This document shows, piece by piece, positions 1 to 7,216 of a stretch of DNA of 64,000 bases (within the stretch, counting starts at the first letter, position 1; each line of letters starts with the position of its first letter). Source of the stretch: Paenibacillaceae bacterium (lineage in GTDB: Bacteria; Bacillota; Bacilli; Paenibacillales; Paenibacillaceae); assembly GCA_004134985.1 (NCBI GenBank), contig REGQ01000021.1, forward strand, positions 1-64,000. The letters run 5' to 3'. Position numbers and translations under genes: made by a program. The notes beneath the pieces are model-generated. The model searched no databases. It was given only the letters and a program-made list of their open reading frames with translations, and had not been told where the DNA came from.

Positions 1-90
1 ATAGAGTAGCATAATTCGGTTCACATGAACATTTTTTTAAGCGGATTCCATCCGCTTTGTTTGCTGTACGCTTTTTTCCTTGCTTGTTCC

Positions 91-128
91 AAAAAACAAA
101 CGGCACAGGACTGTTTCCCATGCCGTTT
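91..128 (-). terminator. Intrinsic terminator of the Gfo/Idh/MocA gene
   Basis: Arms AAACGGCA (98-105) and TGCCGTTT (121-128) pair perfectly. On the minus strand the stem is followed by a T-rich run (plus-strand A run 91-96). It lies about 75 bases past the stop of the oxidoreductase gene, so it probably ends that transcript. Confidence 0.8.
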
Positions 129-200
129 CTGATTTCTGTTTTATTCCCAGGCTTGTCTTGGAGCTTAACTTAATGACATTGCCCGCTTGGGCACCCAATG

Positions 201-1172
201 TCATACTAATCGCCGCCGGCCGGCATCCGAAGCGAACAATGCGTCCATGGTCCGTGCCTGAGCCATAATGTCTTGCCCGCCATCTGCTGTACAGCGCCCT
301 TCCAGCACCTGTCTCGCAAACGCCTCTGCCTGCAGCCGAAACGGCGTTACGCGATCCGTCGTGAAATTGTGCTGTTCCCCGTTCACCGTAACCTGCAGTG
401 TCAAAGTGCTCGCATCCGAATACTGCCACAGAGCTACGCTGCCCCGCGTGCCCAACAGTTCATAGCCGCAGCCATAGGGCATGTCGAAGGCAGCCTGCAG
501 TTGTGCGGTCCCCCCGCCAGGAAAAGCCAGCATACCGGCAAAGCGCCGATCGATGTCCCCCTGTCCCTGCCGTTGAAATCGAGCCTCTGCCCACTCCGGC
601 TCTTCGCGGAACTGCTTCCGGCTCCAGTTGACCAGATAGCAGCCAATGTCGTACAACGCTCCACCGCCCCACTCCGCTTTCAATCGTGTGCTATCCTCGC
701 GCAATTGTAGTGTAAAACGGCCATTGAAAAATACCGGTTCTCCGATTTCACCCTTCATCACTGCCTGTTGGGCGAAGCGATGCCCTTCCTGATGGCGGGT
801 CACGAACGCTTCCTCCACATGCACGCCATGACGGATCGCTTCCTCCACGATTTCGCCCGCATCCTGGGCATTCAATGCGAATGGCTTCTCCATCAACACA
901 TGCTTGCCGGAACGGATCGCTTCAATCGCCCACTCCTTATGTATGTGGTTGAGCAAAGCGATATAGACTGCGTCGATCTCGGGATCGGCCAATAGCTCAC
1001 GGTAGCCATCATATGCCTTCGGCACGCCAAACTGCGAGGCGCACCGGCGGCTGTTCTCCGCTGTCCGGCCGGCAACGCCGACCCACTCGCTGTAGTCAGC
1101 TTGCTGAATGCCCTGTCCGCCTTTGGCGACAATATTACCGGTTCCCAGTACGCCCCAGCGCAGTTGTTTCAT
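201..1172 (-). CDS. Gfo/Idh/MocA family NAD(P)-dependent oxidoreductase
   Basis: This 323-residue cytoplasmic protein fits the Gfo/Idh/MocA family, which oxidises or reduces sugars, inositols and related polyols with NAD(P). The N-terminal Rossmann fold shows the dinucleotide motif GVLGTGNIVAKG at residues 7-18. The family's EKP signature (MEKPFALN) lies near residue 95, where the lysine is a catalytic residue in characterised members. The C-terminal half is the usual beta-sheet substrate domain. The length is normal. The ATG is preceded by a good GGAGG-type ribosome site. It seems monocistronic: a terminator follows it and the upstream SDR gene has its own terminator. The substrate cannot be read from sequence; trans-dihydrodiol dehydrogenase-like or glucose-fructose oxidoreductase-like activity are both possible. 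Confidence 0.93.
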   Translation of the reverse strand: MKQLRWGVLGTGNIVAKGGQGIQQADYSEWVGVAGRTAENSRRCASQFGVPKAYDGYRELLADPEIDAVYIALLNHIHKEWAIEAIRSGKHVLMEKPFALNAQDAGEIVEEAIRHGVHVEEAFVTRHQEGHRFAQQAVMKGEIGEPVFFNGRFTLQLREDSTRLKAEWGGGALYDIGCYLVNWSRKQFREEPEWAEARFQRQGQGDIDRRFAGMLAFPGGGTAQLQAAFDMPYGCGYELLGTRGSVALWQYSDASTLTLQVTVNGEQHNFTTDRVTPFRLQAEAFARQVLEGRCTADGGQDIMAQARTMDALFASDAGRRRLV

Positions 1173-1282
1173 AACCCTTCCTCCTCACATTAGTGCGTGT
1201 TAACTCATCTACAATACAATTCGTGAAACAGCGTCCATTACCTTTTTTTGCAAACACTGCTACGCAGTTGGTTCGGATACTG

Positions 1283-1314
1283 AAAAAAACCGCCATCCGA
1301 TTATAGAGGGCGGT
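1283..1314 (-). terminator. Intrinsic terminator downstream of the SDR gene
   Basis: ACCGCC (1289-1294) and GGCGGT (1309-1314) form a perfect 6-bp stem with a 14-base loop, followed on the minus strand by seven T. It lies past the 33-bp repeat array that follows the SDR stop codon. Confidence 0.8.
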
Positions 1315-1367
1315 GAGCTATCAATTGTTGAACGTCGCGGCGATGCCACTTTGGCAGGCTGCTTGTT

Positions 1368-1499
1368 GCTTGCTTCCTGCTCAGGCAAGCCCTGTCTGCC
1401 GCTTGCTTCCCGCTCAGGCAAGCCCTGTCTGCCGACTGCTTCCTGCTCAAGCAAGCCCTGTCTGCCGCTTGCTTCCTGCTCAGGCAAGGCCTGTCTGCT
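1368..1499. repeat. Four tandem copies of a 33-bp repeat overlapping the SDR stop codon
   Basis: Copies run 1368-1400, 1401-1433, 1434-1466 and 1467-1499, differing by a few bases. Each contains CAGGCAAGCCCTGTCTGCC or a near match. The SDR stop codon (1480-1482) lies inside the copy nearest the gene, so the gene's last codons are made of repeat sequence. The unit is a multiple of three and keeps a minus-strand frame open past the stop. Confidence 0.95.
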
Positions 1500-2322
1500 G
1501 CAGACTCCATGCCCACAGCCGCTGTGCCGCTTCGTCATCGGCAGCTTTACCACTAAGCGACTGCACCTTTTTCCTATAGTAGTATTCGCCGCTTACCTCA
1601 GCCACTTCCGGACTCAGCGCCAGGTAGAGCGCGGTCTCCGCTCCCTGCTCTGCGGTCAGAAAGAAAGGCTTCAGCATCTTATGAACCCCTTTGCCAAAAC
1701 CGCTATCCCGGTTAACGCCAAAGCTCGTGGAAACAGCACCCGGATGCAGACAGTTGACCGTTGCCGATGTACCTTCCAACTGCTTGGCGAGCGTTCTCGT
1801 AAACAGAATATTGGCCAGCTTGGATTGAGAATAGCCCCGGACCACGTTGAAGCCTTTTGTCAGATGAGGATCATCGAAGGAGATTTTGCCCGCTTTATGA
1901 GCCCCCGACGAAACAACAACAATCCGTCCATGTTCCGCTTGTTTCAAGCGGTCAAGCAGCAGCAACGTCAATAGAAAATGCCCTAGATGATTGATCCCAA
2001 TCATCGACTCATAGCCATCTGCTGTCAATTCCCGCTTCAGGCTCACAACACCCGCGTTGTTAACGAGCACATCCAGCGGTTCGTTTCGTGCAGTGAATTG
2101 CTCTGCAAAGCGGCGAACACTTGACAGTGAACCCAAATCGCACAGCATCAGTTCCAGCGCATCGCTTCCGCTCGCCGCGCGCACCTTCTCCAATGCTTCC
2201 AGTCCCCGTGCTTCATGACGACAAGCCATGATGACATGCAGCCCTGCTTTAGCCAATCCGATTGCAGTGTGCAGCCCCATTCCGGCATTCGCACCCGTTA
2301 CAATGGCAATCTTCCGTCCCAT
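1480..2322 (-). CDS. Short-chain dehydrogenase/reductase (retinol dehydrogenase-like)
   Basis: A 280-residue classical SDR, predicted to be a cytoplasmic NAD(P)-dependent oxidoreductase. The cofactor motif TGANAGMG is at residues 8-15, NNAG near residue 88, a catalytic serine in VVVSSGAHK near 139 and the YSQSKLAN motif near 164-171, which carries the catalytic Tyr and Lys. The pattern resembles the retinol dehydrogenase/WW-oxidoreductase-like subgroup often annotated in Bacillales; the substrate is unknown. The ATG has a GAGGTGAGAGA ribosome site. The C-terminal residues QQTGLA are encoded by the first unit of a 33-bp tandem repeat that continues past the stop, so the natural C-terminus may have been altered by repeat expansion. 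Confidence 0.92.
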   Translation of the reverse strand: MGRKIAIVTGANAGMGLHTAIGLAKAGLHVIMACRHEARGLEALEKVRAASGSDALELMLCDLGSLSSVRRFAEQFTARNEPLDVLVNNAGVVSLKRELTADGYESMIGINHLGHFLLTLLLLDRLKQAEHGRIVVVSSGAHKAGKISFDDPHLTKGFNVVRGYSQSKLANILFTRTLAKQLEGTSATVNCLHPGAVSTSFGVNRDSGFGKGVHKMLKPFFLTAEQGAETALYLALSPEVAEVSGEYYYRKKVQSLSGKAADDEAAQRLWAWSLQQTGLA

Positions 2323-2432
2323 TCTCTCACCTCTTTATCAATTTATACATATGCATACAAGTCCCGTTAATTCCCCAATAAACAATATTCCCTAGCAGGT
2401 CAGCAACATTAGCAAAATATGACTTTATAAGT

Positions 2433-2871
2433 ATGGCTCAAAATAGAAATCAGTGCTTGACGCAGGTTGAAACGGCTAAACGTCTGCCAATCCTGTATTG
2501 TTGAAAGTCCTACCCAACAACAAAAGAGGAATAGACCGATGCAGAATCAGCCTATCACAACGACGAAAGGAAAGGACCTGTCCTAACGGTCACCACTAAC
2601 CTTTAGAGGCTGATTTTTACAACTTCCCGATTCTAATGGACATCCGCGACCATTAGAAGGCGTTTTTCCCCTCAATTGCCCCCTTTTCAGCCTGTAAGGG
2701 GCATCCGTGACTGTTACAATCTCAATTCGCTACATTTCCGCTTCTAACGGACTGCGGTGACCATGAGCACACATGTTATCCTCACAAGTGCCGGGCCGCA
2801 ATAAAGCTGGCATTTTCATAGAATTTAACCGCCAGCTTGACTGTCAAGCACTGATTTTTAGGTTGAGCCAT
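2433..2871. mobile_element. 439-bp MITE (internally deleted insertion sequence)
   Basis: The ends are 29-bp inverted repeats (2433-2461 and 2843-2871) with three mismatches; both begin ATGGCTCAA and share AAATCAGTGCTTGAC. The element is flanked by the 4-bp direct repeat AAGT (2429-2432, 2872-2875), a probable target duplication. No transposase is present. A short frame at 2539-2586 with a GAGGA site upstream could be the first 15 codons of a lost transposase. The interior holds an array of four palindromes. This element fills most of the 688-bp gap between the SDR and acetyltransferase genes. Confidence 0.82.
2583..2767. repeat. Array of four imperfect palindromes inside the MITE
   Basis: Four related hairpins lie at about 2583-2606, 2631-2658, 2692-2719 and 2742-2767, spaced 50-60 bp. 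Arms resemble TCTAACGG or TCTAATGG and the centre resembles CATCCGTGACC. The best copy (2631-2658) has perfect arms TTCTAATGG/CCATTAGAA. Two more copies of the family lie outside the MITE at 3526-3601. Confidence 0.75.
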
Positions 2872-3010
2872 AAGTATAACATCTTTTTCAAGCTTTCAAA
2901 TGAGGAAGACTGCTAAGTATGCGACTCGTTCGGGCGATCCGCGCACCAGACAGTTCCCCCGCGTTGGACACCCGTGAACCGGACGTCATTTCATCCCCAC
3001 GCCATCAAAA

Positions 3011-3415
3011 CTATAAAAACAAATTCATTCCTGTATCCGCCGCTCTTTCACGAAATCCATACTTTTCATAAAATGCTTTCTTACCACTGGCACATGACAA
3101 TTGTACCCATCGAATATTATTTGTCTTGCAATGATTTAAAAGCTGAGTCATAATTTCCTGCCCAATTCCCTTCTTTTGATAATCTGGCAGAACCATCATC
3201 TCGCAAATAAAACACTGCACATGCCCATCGGATACGAGACGACCTGAGGCAACAAGCTTTTCGCCATCATACACCGTAACGATGTACCAACTGTTTTGAA
3301 TCGCTTCGAATAAGGTATTCATAGACCAAACTTCTTCAGCATTCCAGCCAGTAGATTGAAATAAATAATAATAATCTTCTTTGTGAGGAATATCCGTGCG
3401 ATAGGTAAGCTCCAA
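3011..3415 (-). CDS. GNAT family N-acetyltransferase
   Basis: A 134-residue protein with the GNAT fold, expected to move an acetyl group from acetyl-CoA to an unknown amine. The acetyl-CoA loop is MMVLPDYQKKGIGQEIMTQL around residues 73-92, matching the Q/R-x-x-G-x-G/A pattern, and the C-terminal part ends in FYEKYGFRER, typical of the family. It most resembles YjcF/ElaA-like small acetyltransferases. The start is TTG, chosen because a GGGAGGT ribosome site sits seven bases upstream and no ATG is placed comparably. A promoter overlapped by an inverted repeat lies directly upstream, so its expression may be repressor-controlled. Confidence 0.9.
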   Translation of the reverse strand: MELTYRTDIPHKEDYYYLFQSTGWNAEEVWSMNTLFEAIQNSWYIVTVYDGEKLVASGRLVSDGHVQCFICEMMVLPDYQKKGIGQEIMTQLLNHCKTNNIRWVQLSCASGKKAFYEKYGFRERAADTGMNLFL

Positions 3416-3450
3416 CCGTGTTACCTCCCTTTGGCAAGTAAAAACATGAA

Positions 3451-3484
3451 ATAATTATGCTTTACATTGCATAATTATGCAACG
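3451..3484 (-). promoter_or_regulatory. Promoter with overlapping inverted repeat, upstream of the acetyltransferase
   Basis: On the minus strand TTGCAT (plus 3477-3482) and CATAAT (plus 3454-3459) are 17 bp apart, a good SigA arrangement. ATAATTATGC (3451-3460) and GCATAATTAT (3469-3478) form a perfect 10-bp inverted repeat across the same bases, and ATAATTATGC recurs directly at 3471-3480. This is what a repressor operator over a promoter looks like. The regulator is unknown. Confidence 0.6.
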
Positions 3485-3525
3485 GAATTATTGCATGTCC
3501 TGGGCTGATCAAAGGCACTCCCGCT

Positions 3526-3601
3526 AAATAACGGATCTGGTGGCCGCCAAAATCCCGTTTCGGCTAATTTTCAACGAATAGCGGAACGTGTGACCGCTCA
3601 G
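3526..3601. repeat. Two palindromes related to those in the MITE
   Basis: One imperfect hairpin lies near 3526-3550 and a clearer one at 3579-3601 with arms AGCGG/CCGCT. Centres are about 51 bp apart. The middle (GGAACGTGTGACC) resembles the GGACATCCGCGACC centre of the copies at 2583-2767. They lie in the gap between the two acetyltransferase genes. Confidence 0.5.
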
Positions 3602-3688
3602 ACCTGGAAGTTTCGCACACCGCTCGGCCTTCCTCGTCTCGCCCGGTCTTTTCGCCCTAACCTGCTACGTTACTTGTGCATCATCTTC

Positions 3689-4138
3689 CTATAGGGAGAG
3701 TTTCATCCCCTCATGACTGGACACAAATCCCAGCCGCTCATAAAATCGATGGGCATCCTTGCGCTGCTTATCCGTTGTTAGCTGGACCAGCCCGCAACCA
3801 TGTACCTTCGCTGCATCAATCGCATATCGAAACAAGGCTTCCCCGATTCCCTTGCCGCGATTGTTTTTATCCACGCGCACACCCTCGATTAGAGCGCGTG
3901 TCATTCCCAACCGGGCAAGTCCCGGGATAAATGTAAGCTGAAGACAGCCAATTACTTCCGCGTTGTCTACAGCAACCAGGAGTGCATTCCCTGTCTGCTG
4001 TTCAATGGCTGAGAACGCATCCACATAAGTTTGAGGCAGCGGCGTTTCAAATTGTTCTCTGCTCACTCCCAGCTCATCATCTGCCAATAAACGGACGATT
4101 CCTTCAAGATCACTACGAATTGCTGTTCTTATCTCCAT
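3689..4138 (-). CDS. GNAT family N-acetyltransferase
   Basis: A 149-residue acetyltransferase with a complete GNAT core: N-terminal MEIRTAIRSDLEGIVRLL, the acetyl-CoA loop VDKNNRGKGIGEALFRYA near residues 97-114, and the C-terminal motif AHRFYERLGFVSSHEG. It resembles PhnO/aminoalkylphosphonate-type acetyltransferases in length and layout, but the substrate is not known. The frame stays open further upstream; this ATG was chosen because AGGAG lies nine bases before it and the family begins here. The start overlaps the last 26 bases of the IMP cyclohydrolase gene, so the two are probably co-transcribed and translationally coupled. Confidence 0.88.
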   Translation of the reverse strand: MEIRTAIRSDLEGIVRLLADDELGVSREQFETPLPQTYVDAFSAIEQQTGNALLVAVDNAEVIGCLQLTFIPGLARLGMTRALIEGVRVDKNNRGKGIGEALFRYAIDAAKVHGCGLVQLTTDKQRKDAHRFYERLGFVSSHEGMKLSL

Positions 4139-4853
4139 CGGTATCGTTCTCCTCTGCATGCTTATTTCGAATCTGAAAGTGGATCTCCTGACTCGCAACA
4201 TGAATCGACTTGACTGCCAAGGCGATTTTATGGTCAGCGTTAATATTTTGCCAGTAGAAGTCGGCTGTCTCGCTGCTGCATTCAAATAACGGCACTTCAA
4301 ACGGCTCGCCTGCAAAAGGTTTCAGCACACCGTTCTGCTCCGTTTCGTAAGTGTGGATGCAATGACCAATGCCCTTCTTGAACCGGCTATAGTGAAAAAT
4401 ATTGCGCAAGCAAACGGAAGGATCATTGTCATGTGTTTTGAGAATAGACAGGCTATACTGTTCAATACTCGTATGAATGACAGCTGAAATTCTTGGAGTA
4501 AAATGCGGTGCATCCGGCTCAAACTCCCTGAGCATCAGCGATTGTTCAAAGCTCCGATTATGCTGCAGCCCTTCATAGATCGTATCTGTTTGGTCGCCAT
4601 TTGAAACAATATGCACGTCATCCCAGTGGCGGATCGGATCATAAATAATAAGTGAAGGATCTTCCATTTGTCTTGGGTCAAATGCTTTATTTCTCACACT
4701 CCACCCATCTAGCTCAAACAGACGGTTGCGGCTGTTCGCGCTCCTCCCCATAATCCAGTATACCTGCACATAGTGCGAACCGGAAGGCGTCATGCCTGCG
4801 ATAAGGGTTCTTCCCGGATACGTTTTTTCGAATAAATCATGGACGGTTTTCAT
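4113..4853 (-). CDS. IMP cyclohydrolase (PurO-like)
   Basis: This 246-residue protein matches the IMP cyclohydrolase family (Pfam IMP_cyclohyd), which closes the purine ring of FAICAR to give IMP, the last step of de novo purine synthesis. The family signature is clear: GRTLIAGMTPSG near residues 15-26, then VQVYWIMGRSANSRNR near 30-45. The ATG is chosen over upstream in-frame starts because a GGAG site is correctly placed. The gene is preceded by a ZTP riboswitch and terminator. That fits, because ZTP/ZMP (AICAR nucleotides) accumulate when the folate-dependent step before this reaction stalls. It overlaps the downstream acetyltransferase by 26 bases. A general AICAR transformylase/cyclohydrolase (PurH) is expected elsewhere in the genome. 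Confidence 0.88.
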   Translation of the reverse strand: MKTVHDLFEKTYPGRTLIAGMTPSGSHYVQVYWIMGRSANSRNRLFELDGWSVRNKAFDPRQMEDPSLIIYDPIRHWDDVHIVSNGDQTDTIYEGLQHNRSFEQSLMLREFEPDAPHFTPRISAVIHTSIEQYSLSILKTHDNDPSVCLRNIFHYSRFKKGIGHCIHTYETEQNGVLKPFAGEPFEVPLFECSSETADFYWQNINADHKIALAVKSIHVASQEIHFQIRNKHAEENDTDGDKNSNS

Positions 4854-4878
4854 TTTTACACGCGCTCCTTCGCTGAAT

Positions 4879-4914
4879 AGACAAAGAGGCAAGGGAACAA
4901 CGTTCCCTTACCTC
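4879..4914 (-). terminator. Intrinsic terminator, riboswitch expression platform
   Basis: On the minus strand GAGG-T-AAGGGAAC and GTTCCCTT-G-CCTC form a 12-bp stem with one opposed mismatch and a 3-base loop, followed by TTTGTCT. It starts right at the 3' edge of the ZTP aptamer and lies 26-61 bases before the IMP cyclohydrolase start codon. ZTP binding would be expected to prevent its formation. Confidence 0.85.
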
Positions 4915-4986
4915 TGCCCAGGCGTACGGCTTTTACTTATATGCTCCCCCATGGTTCCCCATGATTCGCCAGTTACATATAAGCTC
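4911..4986 (-). promoter_or_regulatory. ZTP riboswitch (pfl RNA motif)
   Basis: The minus strand carries the diagnostic parts of the pfl/ZTP aptamer in order: P1 strand CTTATATG (plus 4976-4983), the conserved AACTGGCGAA, a small P2 hairpin around ATGGGGAACCAT, the conserved GGGGGAGC, the P1 return strand CATATAAG (plus 4936-4943), a short linker, and the conserved CGCCTGGGC element that forms the second half and pseudoknot. The family senses ZTP/ZMP, an alarmone of folate shortage, and turns on folate and purine genes. Here it precedes an IMP cyclohydrolase. A terminator follows directly, so control is by transcription termination. Confidence 0.93.
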
Positions 4987-4999
4987 TAAATTACTTCTA

Positions 5000-5028
5000 A
5001 TCATAGCGATTCCTTCGAGCAAAATCAA
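5000..5028 (-). promoter_or_regulatory. SigA promoter for the ZTP riboswitch transcript
   Basis: On the minus strand TTGATT (plus 5023-5028) and TATGAT (plus 5000-5005) are separated by exactly 17 bases. Transcription would begin a few bases before the aptamer, giving a leader of about 140 nt. Confidence 0.75.
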
Positions 5029-5122
5029 TCATTGCTGCAACGCCAAAGTGTTGTTCTGCCTATTCGATTACGTCTATGATGTTGCTCCCTAAGGCTTTCT
5101 GCTGTGCTTGTCTATACCCAGA

Positions 5123-6679
5123 CTACGCCCGTTCGCTGCTGCTTATATTCACCTGACCTGCGGCAGCCCGCATCTCTGCCCTTTGCACAACCTGCTCCGG
5201 CAGCCCGAAGCGGCGGGCAATGGCAAATGCGTAGCTGTCCCCGGCCTCGCCGATTTCCAGACGATACAACGGGTACAGCGTCTCAGGGTCAAATGCCATA
5301 CGGGCATTCGTGCACCCTGCTGTATCCGCGGCATAGCGTTTGATTTCATTAAAATGGGTCGTTGCCGCAACGAGCGCGCGGCGTTCCAGCAGCTCCTCCA
5401 GCAAAGCAATAGATAAGGCGATTCCTTCCCCGGGATCTGTGCCTGCTGCCAGTTCATCAAGCAGCAGCAGGGAGCGTCCGCCTGCAACATCCAGCATTTC
5501 CTTCAAGTTGGCCATATGTGCCGAGAAGGTGCTGAGCGACCGCTCGATGCTCTGTCCGTCGCCGACATCGGCCAGCACATGCTCGAATACTCCGAATGTC
5601 GTTCCTGTCTCTGCCGGAATGAGCAGACCGGACTGTACCATCACCGCCAGCAACCCGACGGTTTTGAGCGTGATCGTTTTTCCGCCTGTGTTCGGGCCTG
5701 TGATGATTAACTGGCGCCACTCCTGGCCGATCGATACGTTGAGCGGCTTGCACTCTTTACCGAGCAGCGGATGCTTGGCATTGACCAGCTTGATGACAGG
5801 ATGTGTGGACAGCCTGACCGTGATCCCATCCCATGTGCGGGACAGTTTGGCCCGGGCGAAAATAAAATCAAAAGCAGCCATGACCTCCAAATTCCACATC
5901 AGCTTGGTCGCCTGGCTCTCTGCCTGCTCCGACAGCTCGGAGAGCAGAATCATCCTCTCCCGCTCTTCTTCCCCTTTCCACATCTGCCATTCCGAATGCA
6001 ATTCAGCCACGTCAGTCGGCTCGATGAATAACGTTTGGCCGCTCGCTGATTCCCCCCATACGGTGCCAGGCACCTGCTTGCGATGTTCCCGCTTTACCGG
6101 AAGGACATAGTGGCCGTTGCGCCTGCTGACCAGATGCTCCTGAAGCGCACTTTTGTATCTGCCCAGCGTCTGATTCACCTTCCGCTCAATTTTGCCTTCC
6201 GCTTGCAAAATATGACGGCGGACATCGGCAAGCTTGGCACTCGCCTGATCGGTCAGAGCGCCATGCCGGATGCAGCGCTCCAACTGCTCGCGCAGGTCCG
6301 GACATCCATTCATCTCATCCGCATAACCGCTAATTTTAGGAGCAATCTCCCGCTTGGCATCCATATACTGCTTCATATGCGAAACAGAGGCGAGCCAGCT
6401 GCCCAGCAGGCCAAGCTCCTGCTCATTATAGATTCTTCCTTTGCCAAGCTGTGCAAGAAACGGCTCAATCCCTTCCATAACCGACAAAGGCACGCTTGTT
6501 CCTGAGGCCAGCAAATTCGCCGCTTCCTCCGTCTCGACGAGCCATTCTCGTACTTCTGTTTCTTGCGAGCTGGGCTTATGCTGTTCCGCCAGCTTTCTTC
6601 CGCCGGAAGAAACTGTGAAGGCGATCAGTTTTTCTTTTATAATGTTGTATTCCAGCCGTTTCAAATTCATTTCATTCAT
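5123..6679 (-). CDS. MutS2-like DNA mismatch repair ATPase lacking the Smr nuclease domain
   Basis: A 518-residue MutS-superfamily ATPase. It has the MutS2-type helical core (residues about 1-300), then the ABC-type ATPase with Walker A GPNTGGKT near 327-334, Walker B LLLLDELAAGTDP near 405-417 and the conserved TTHFNEIK histidine segment near 447. Full MutS2 proteins are close to 785 residues and end in KOW and Smr domains that act on DNA or collided ribosomes. This one stops soon after the ATPase, so it is a short paralogue or has lost those domains. The start follows AGGAGG by eight bases. Its role is unknown; a separate full MutS2 is expected elsewhere. Confidence 0.88.
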   Translation of the reverse strand: MNEMNLKRLEYNIIKEKLIAFTVSSGGRKLAEQHKPSSQETEVREWLVETEEAANLLASGTSVPLSVMEGIEPFLAQLGKGRIYNEQELGLLGSWLASVSHMKQYMDAKREIAPKISGYADEMNGCPDLREQLERCIRHGALTDQASAKLADVRRHILQAEGKIERKVNQTLGRYKSALQEHLVSRRNGHYVLPVKREHRKQVPGTVWGESASGQTLFIEPTDVAELHSEWQMWKGEEERERMILLSELSEQAESQATKLMWNLEVMAAFDFIFARAKLSRTWDGITVRLSTHPVIKLVNAKHPLLGKECKPLNVSIGQEWRQLIITGPNTGGKTITLKTVGLLAVMVQSGLLIPAETGTTFGVFEHVLADVGDGQSIERSLSTFSAHMANLKEMLDVAGGRSLLLLDELAAGTDPGEGIALSIALLEELLERRALVAATTHFNEIKRYAADTAGCTNARMAFDPETLYPLYRLEIGEAGDSYAFAIARRFGLPEQVVQRAEMRAAAGQVNISSSERA

Positions 6680-6697
6680 GGTCGAATCCTCCTAAAG

Positions 6698-6915
6698 TTT
6701 TGTGGAGCAAAGCTCCTAGAATAGGCATCGCAGCAAAACTGGCTTAGTAAGCATAGAGTTTGTTTTGTGGAGCTAGGCTCCTAGGCCAGATACTGCAACA
6801 AAACTGGCTTCGTAAGCATAGGTTTGTTTTGTGGAGCAAGGCTCCTAGGCCAGACACTGCAACAAAACTGGCTTCGTGAGCATACGTTTGTTTGTGGAGC
6901 AAGGCTCCTGTGCCA
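6698..6915. repeat. 64-bp tandem repeats, about 3.4 copies
   Basis: Units begin near 6698, 6758, 6822 and 6886. Each holds GGAGCAAGGCTCC or a close variant (a small hairpin) followed by CAACAAAACTGGCTTCGTAAGC. The last unit breaks off at about 6915. The missing second half and one more unit resume at 7217-7309, with the 300-bp module 6916-7216 in between. No coding potential is seen. Confidence 0.9.
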
Positions 6916-7216
6916 ATGGGGATAAATTGTTGTATTTTCTACAACATTTCCAGACGTATGGGCCGATTTTTGTGAAATTGTTGTACTTTATACAACAATT
7001 GGTAAGATAATTGACTTTTTCAGCTAAAATCTTGTAGTTTATACAACAATTTTACGGGCTCAAGACCAAAATCAGATCTCGGCGAGACTCGGGTGTGCTG
7101 CTGCAGGTACGTACCGGTAGCGTGCTTCCAACATCCCTAGCGTGCTTGCAACATCCCTGCTCCCCTTCTGTCCCCTTTGTGAAACTCAATCGTTCAACTA
7201 ATATATAAAATAAACA
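6916..7216. repeat. Intergenic module with three 51-bp-spaced palindromes
   Basis: Three palindromes of the form AATTGTTGTA-n-TACAACAATT lie at 6924-6949, 6975-7000 and 7026-7053, centres about 51 bp apart. They are followed by CTCAAGACCAAAATCAGATC, which recurs nearly unchanged at 14863-14882, then a variable stretch with two CAACATCCCT repeats. The module splits one unit of the surrounding 64-bp tandem repeat, which suggests insertion. No frame looks coding. Confidence 0.8.

Noticed and set aside
39-57. AAGCGGA/TCCGCTT hairpin at the window start as a terminator
   Set aside because: The T run lies before the stem on the plus strand, so neither direction has a T run after the hairpin.
1260-1579. 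Long open frames through the 33-bp repeat on both strands
   Set aside because: They are open only because the unit is a multiple of three. The encoded peptide is a simple repeat and the SDR stop lies within it.
4792-4989. 65-codon plus-strand frame
   Set aside because: It runs antisense through the ZTP riboswitch and the start of the IMP cyclohydrolase gene and has no ribosome site.
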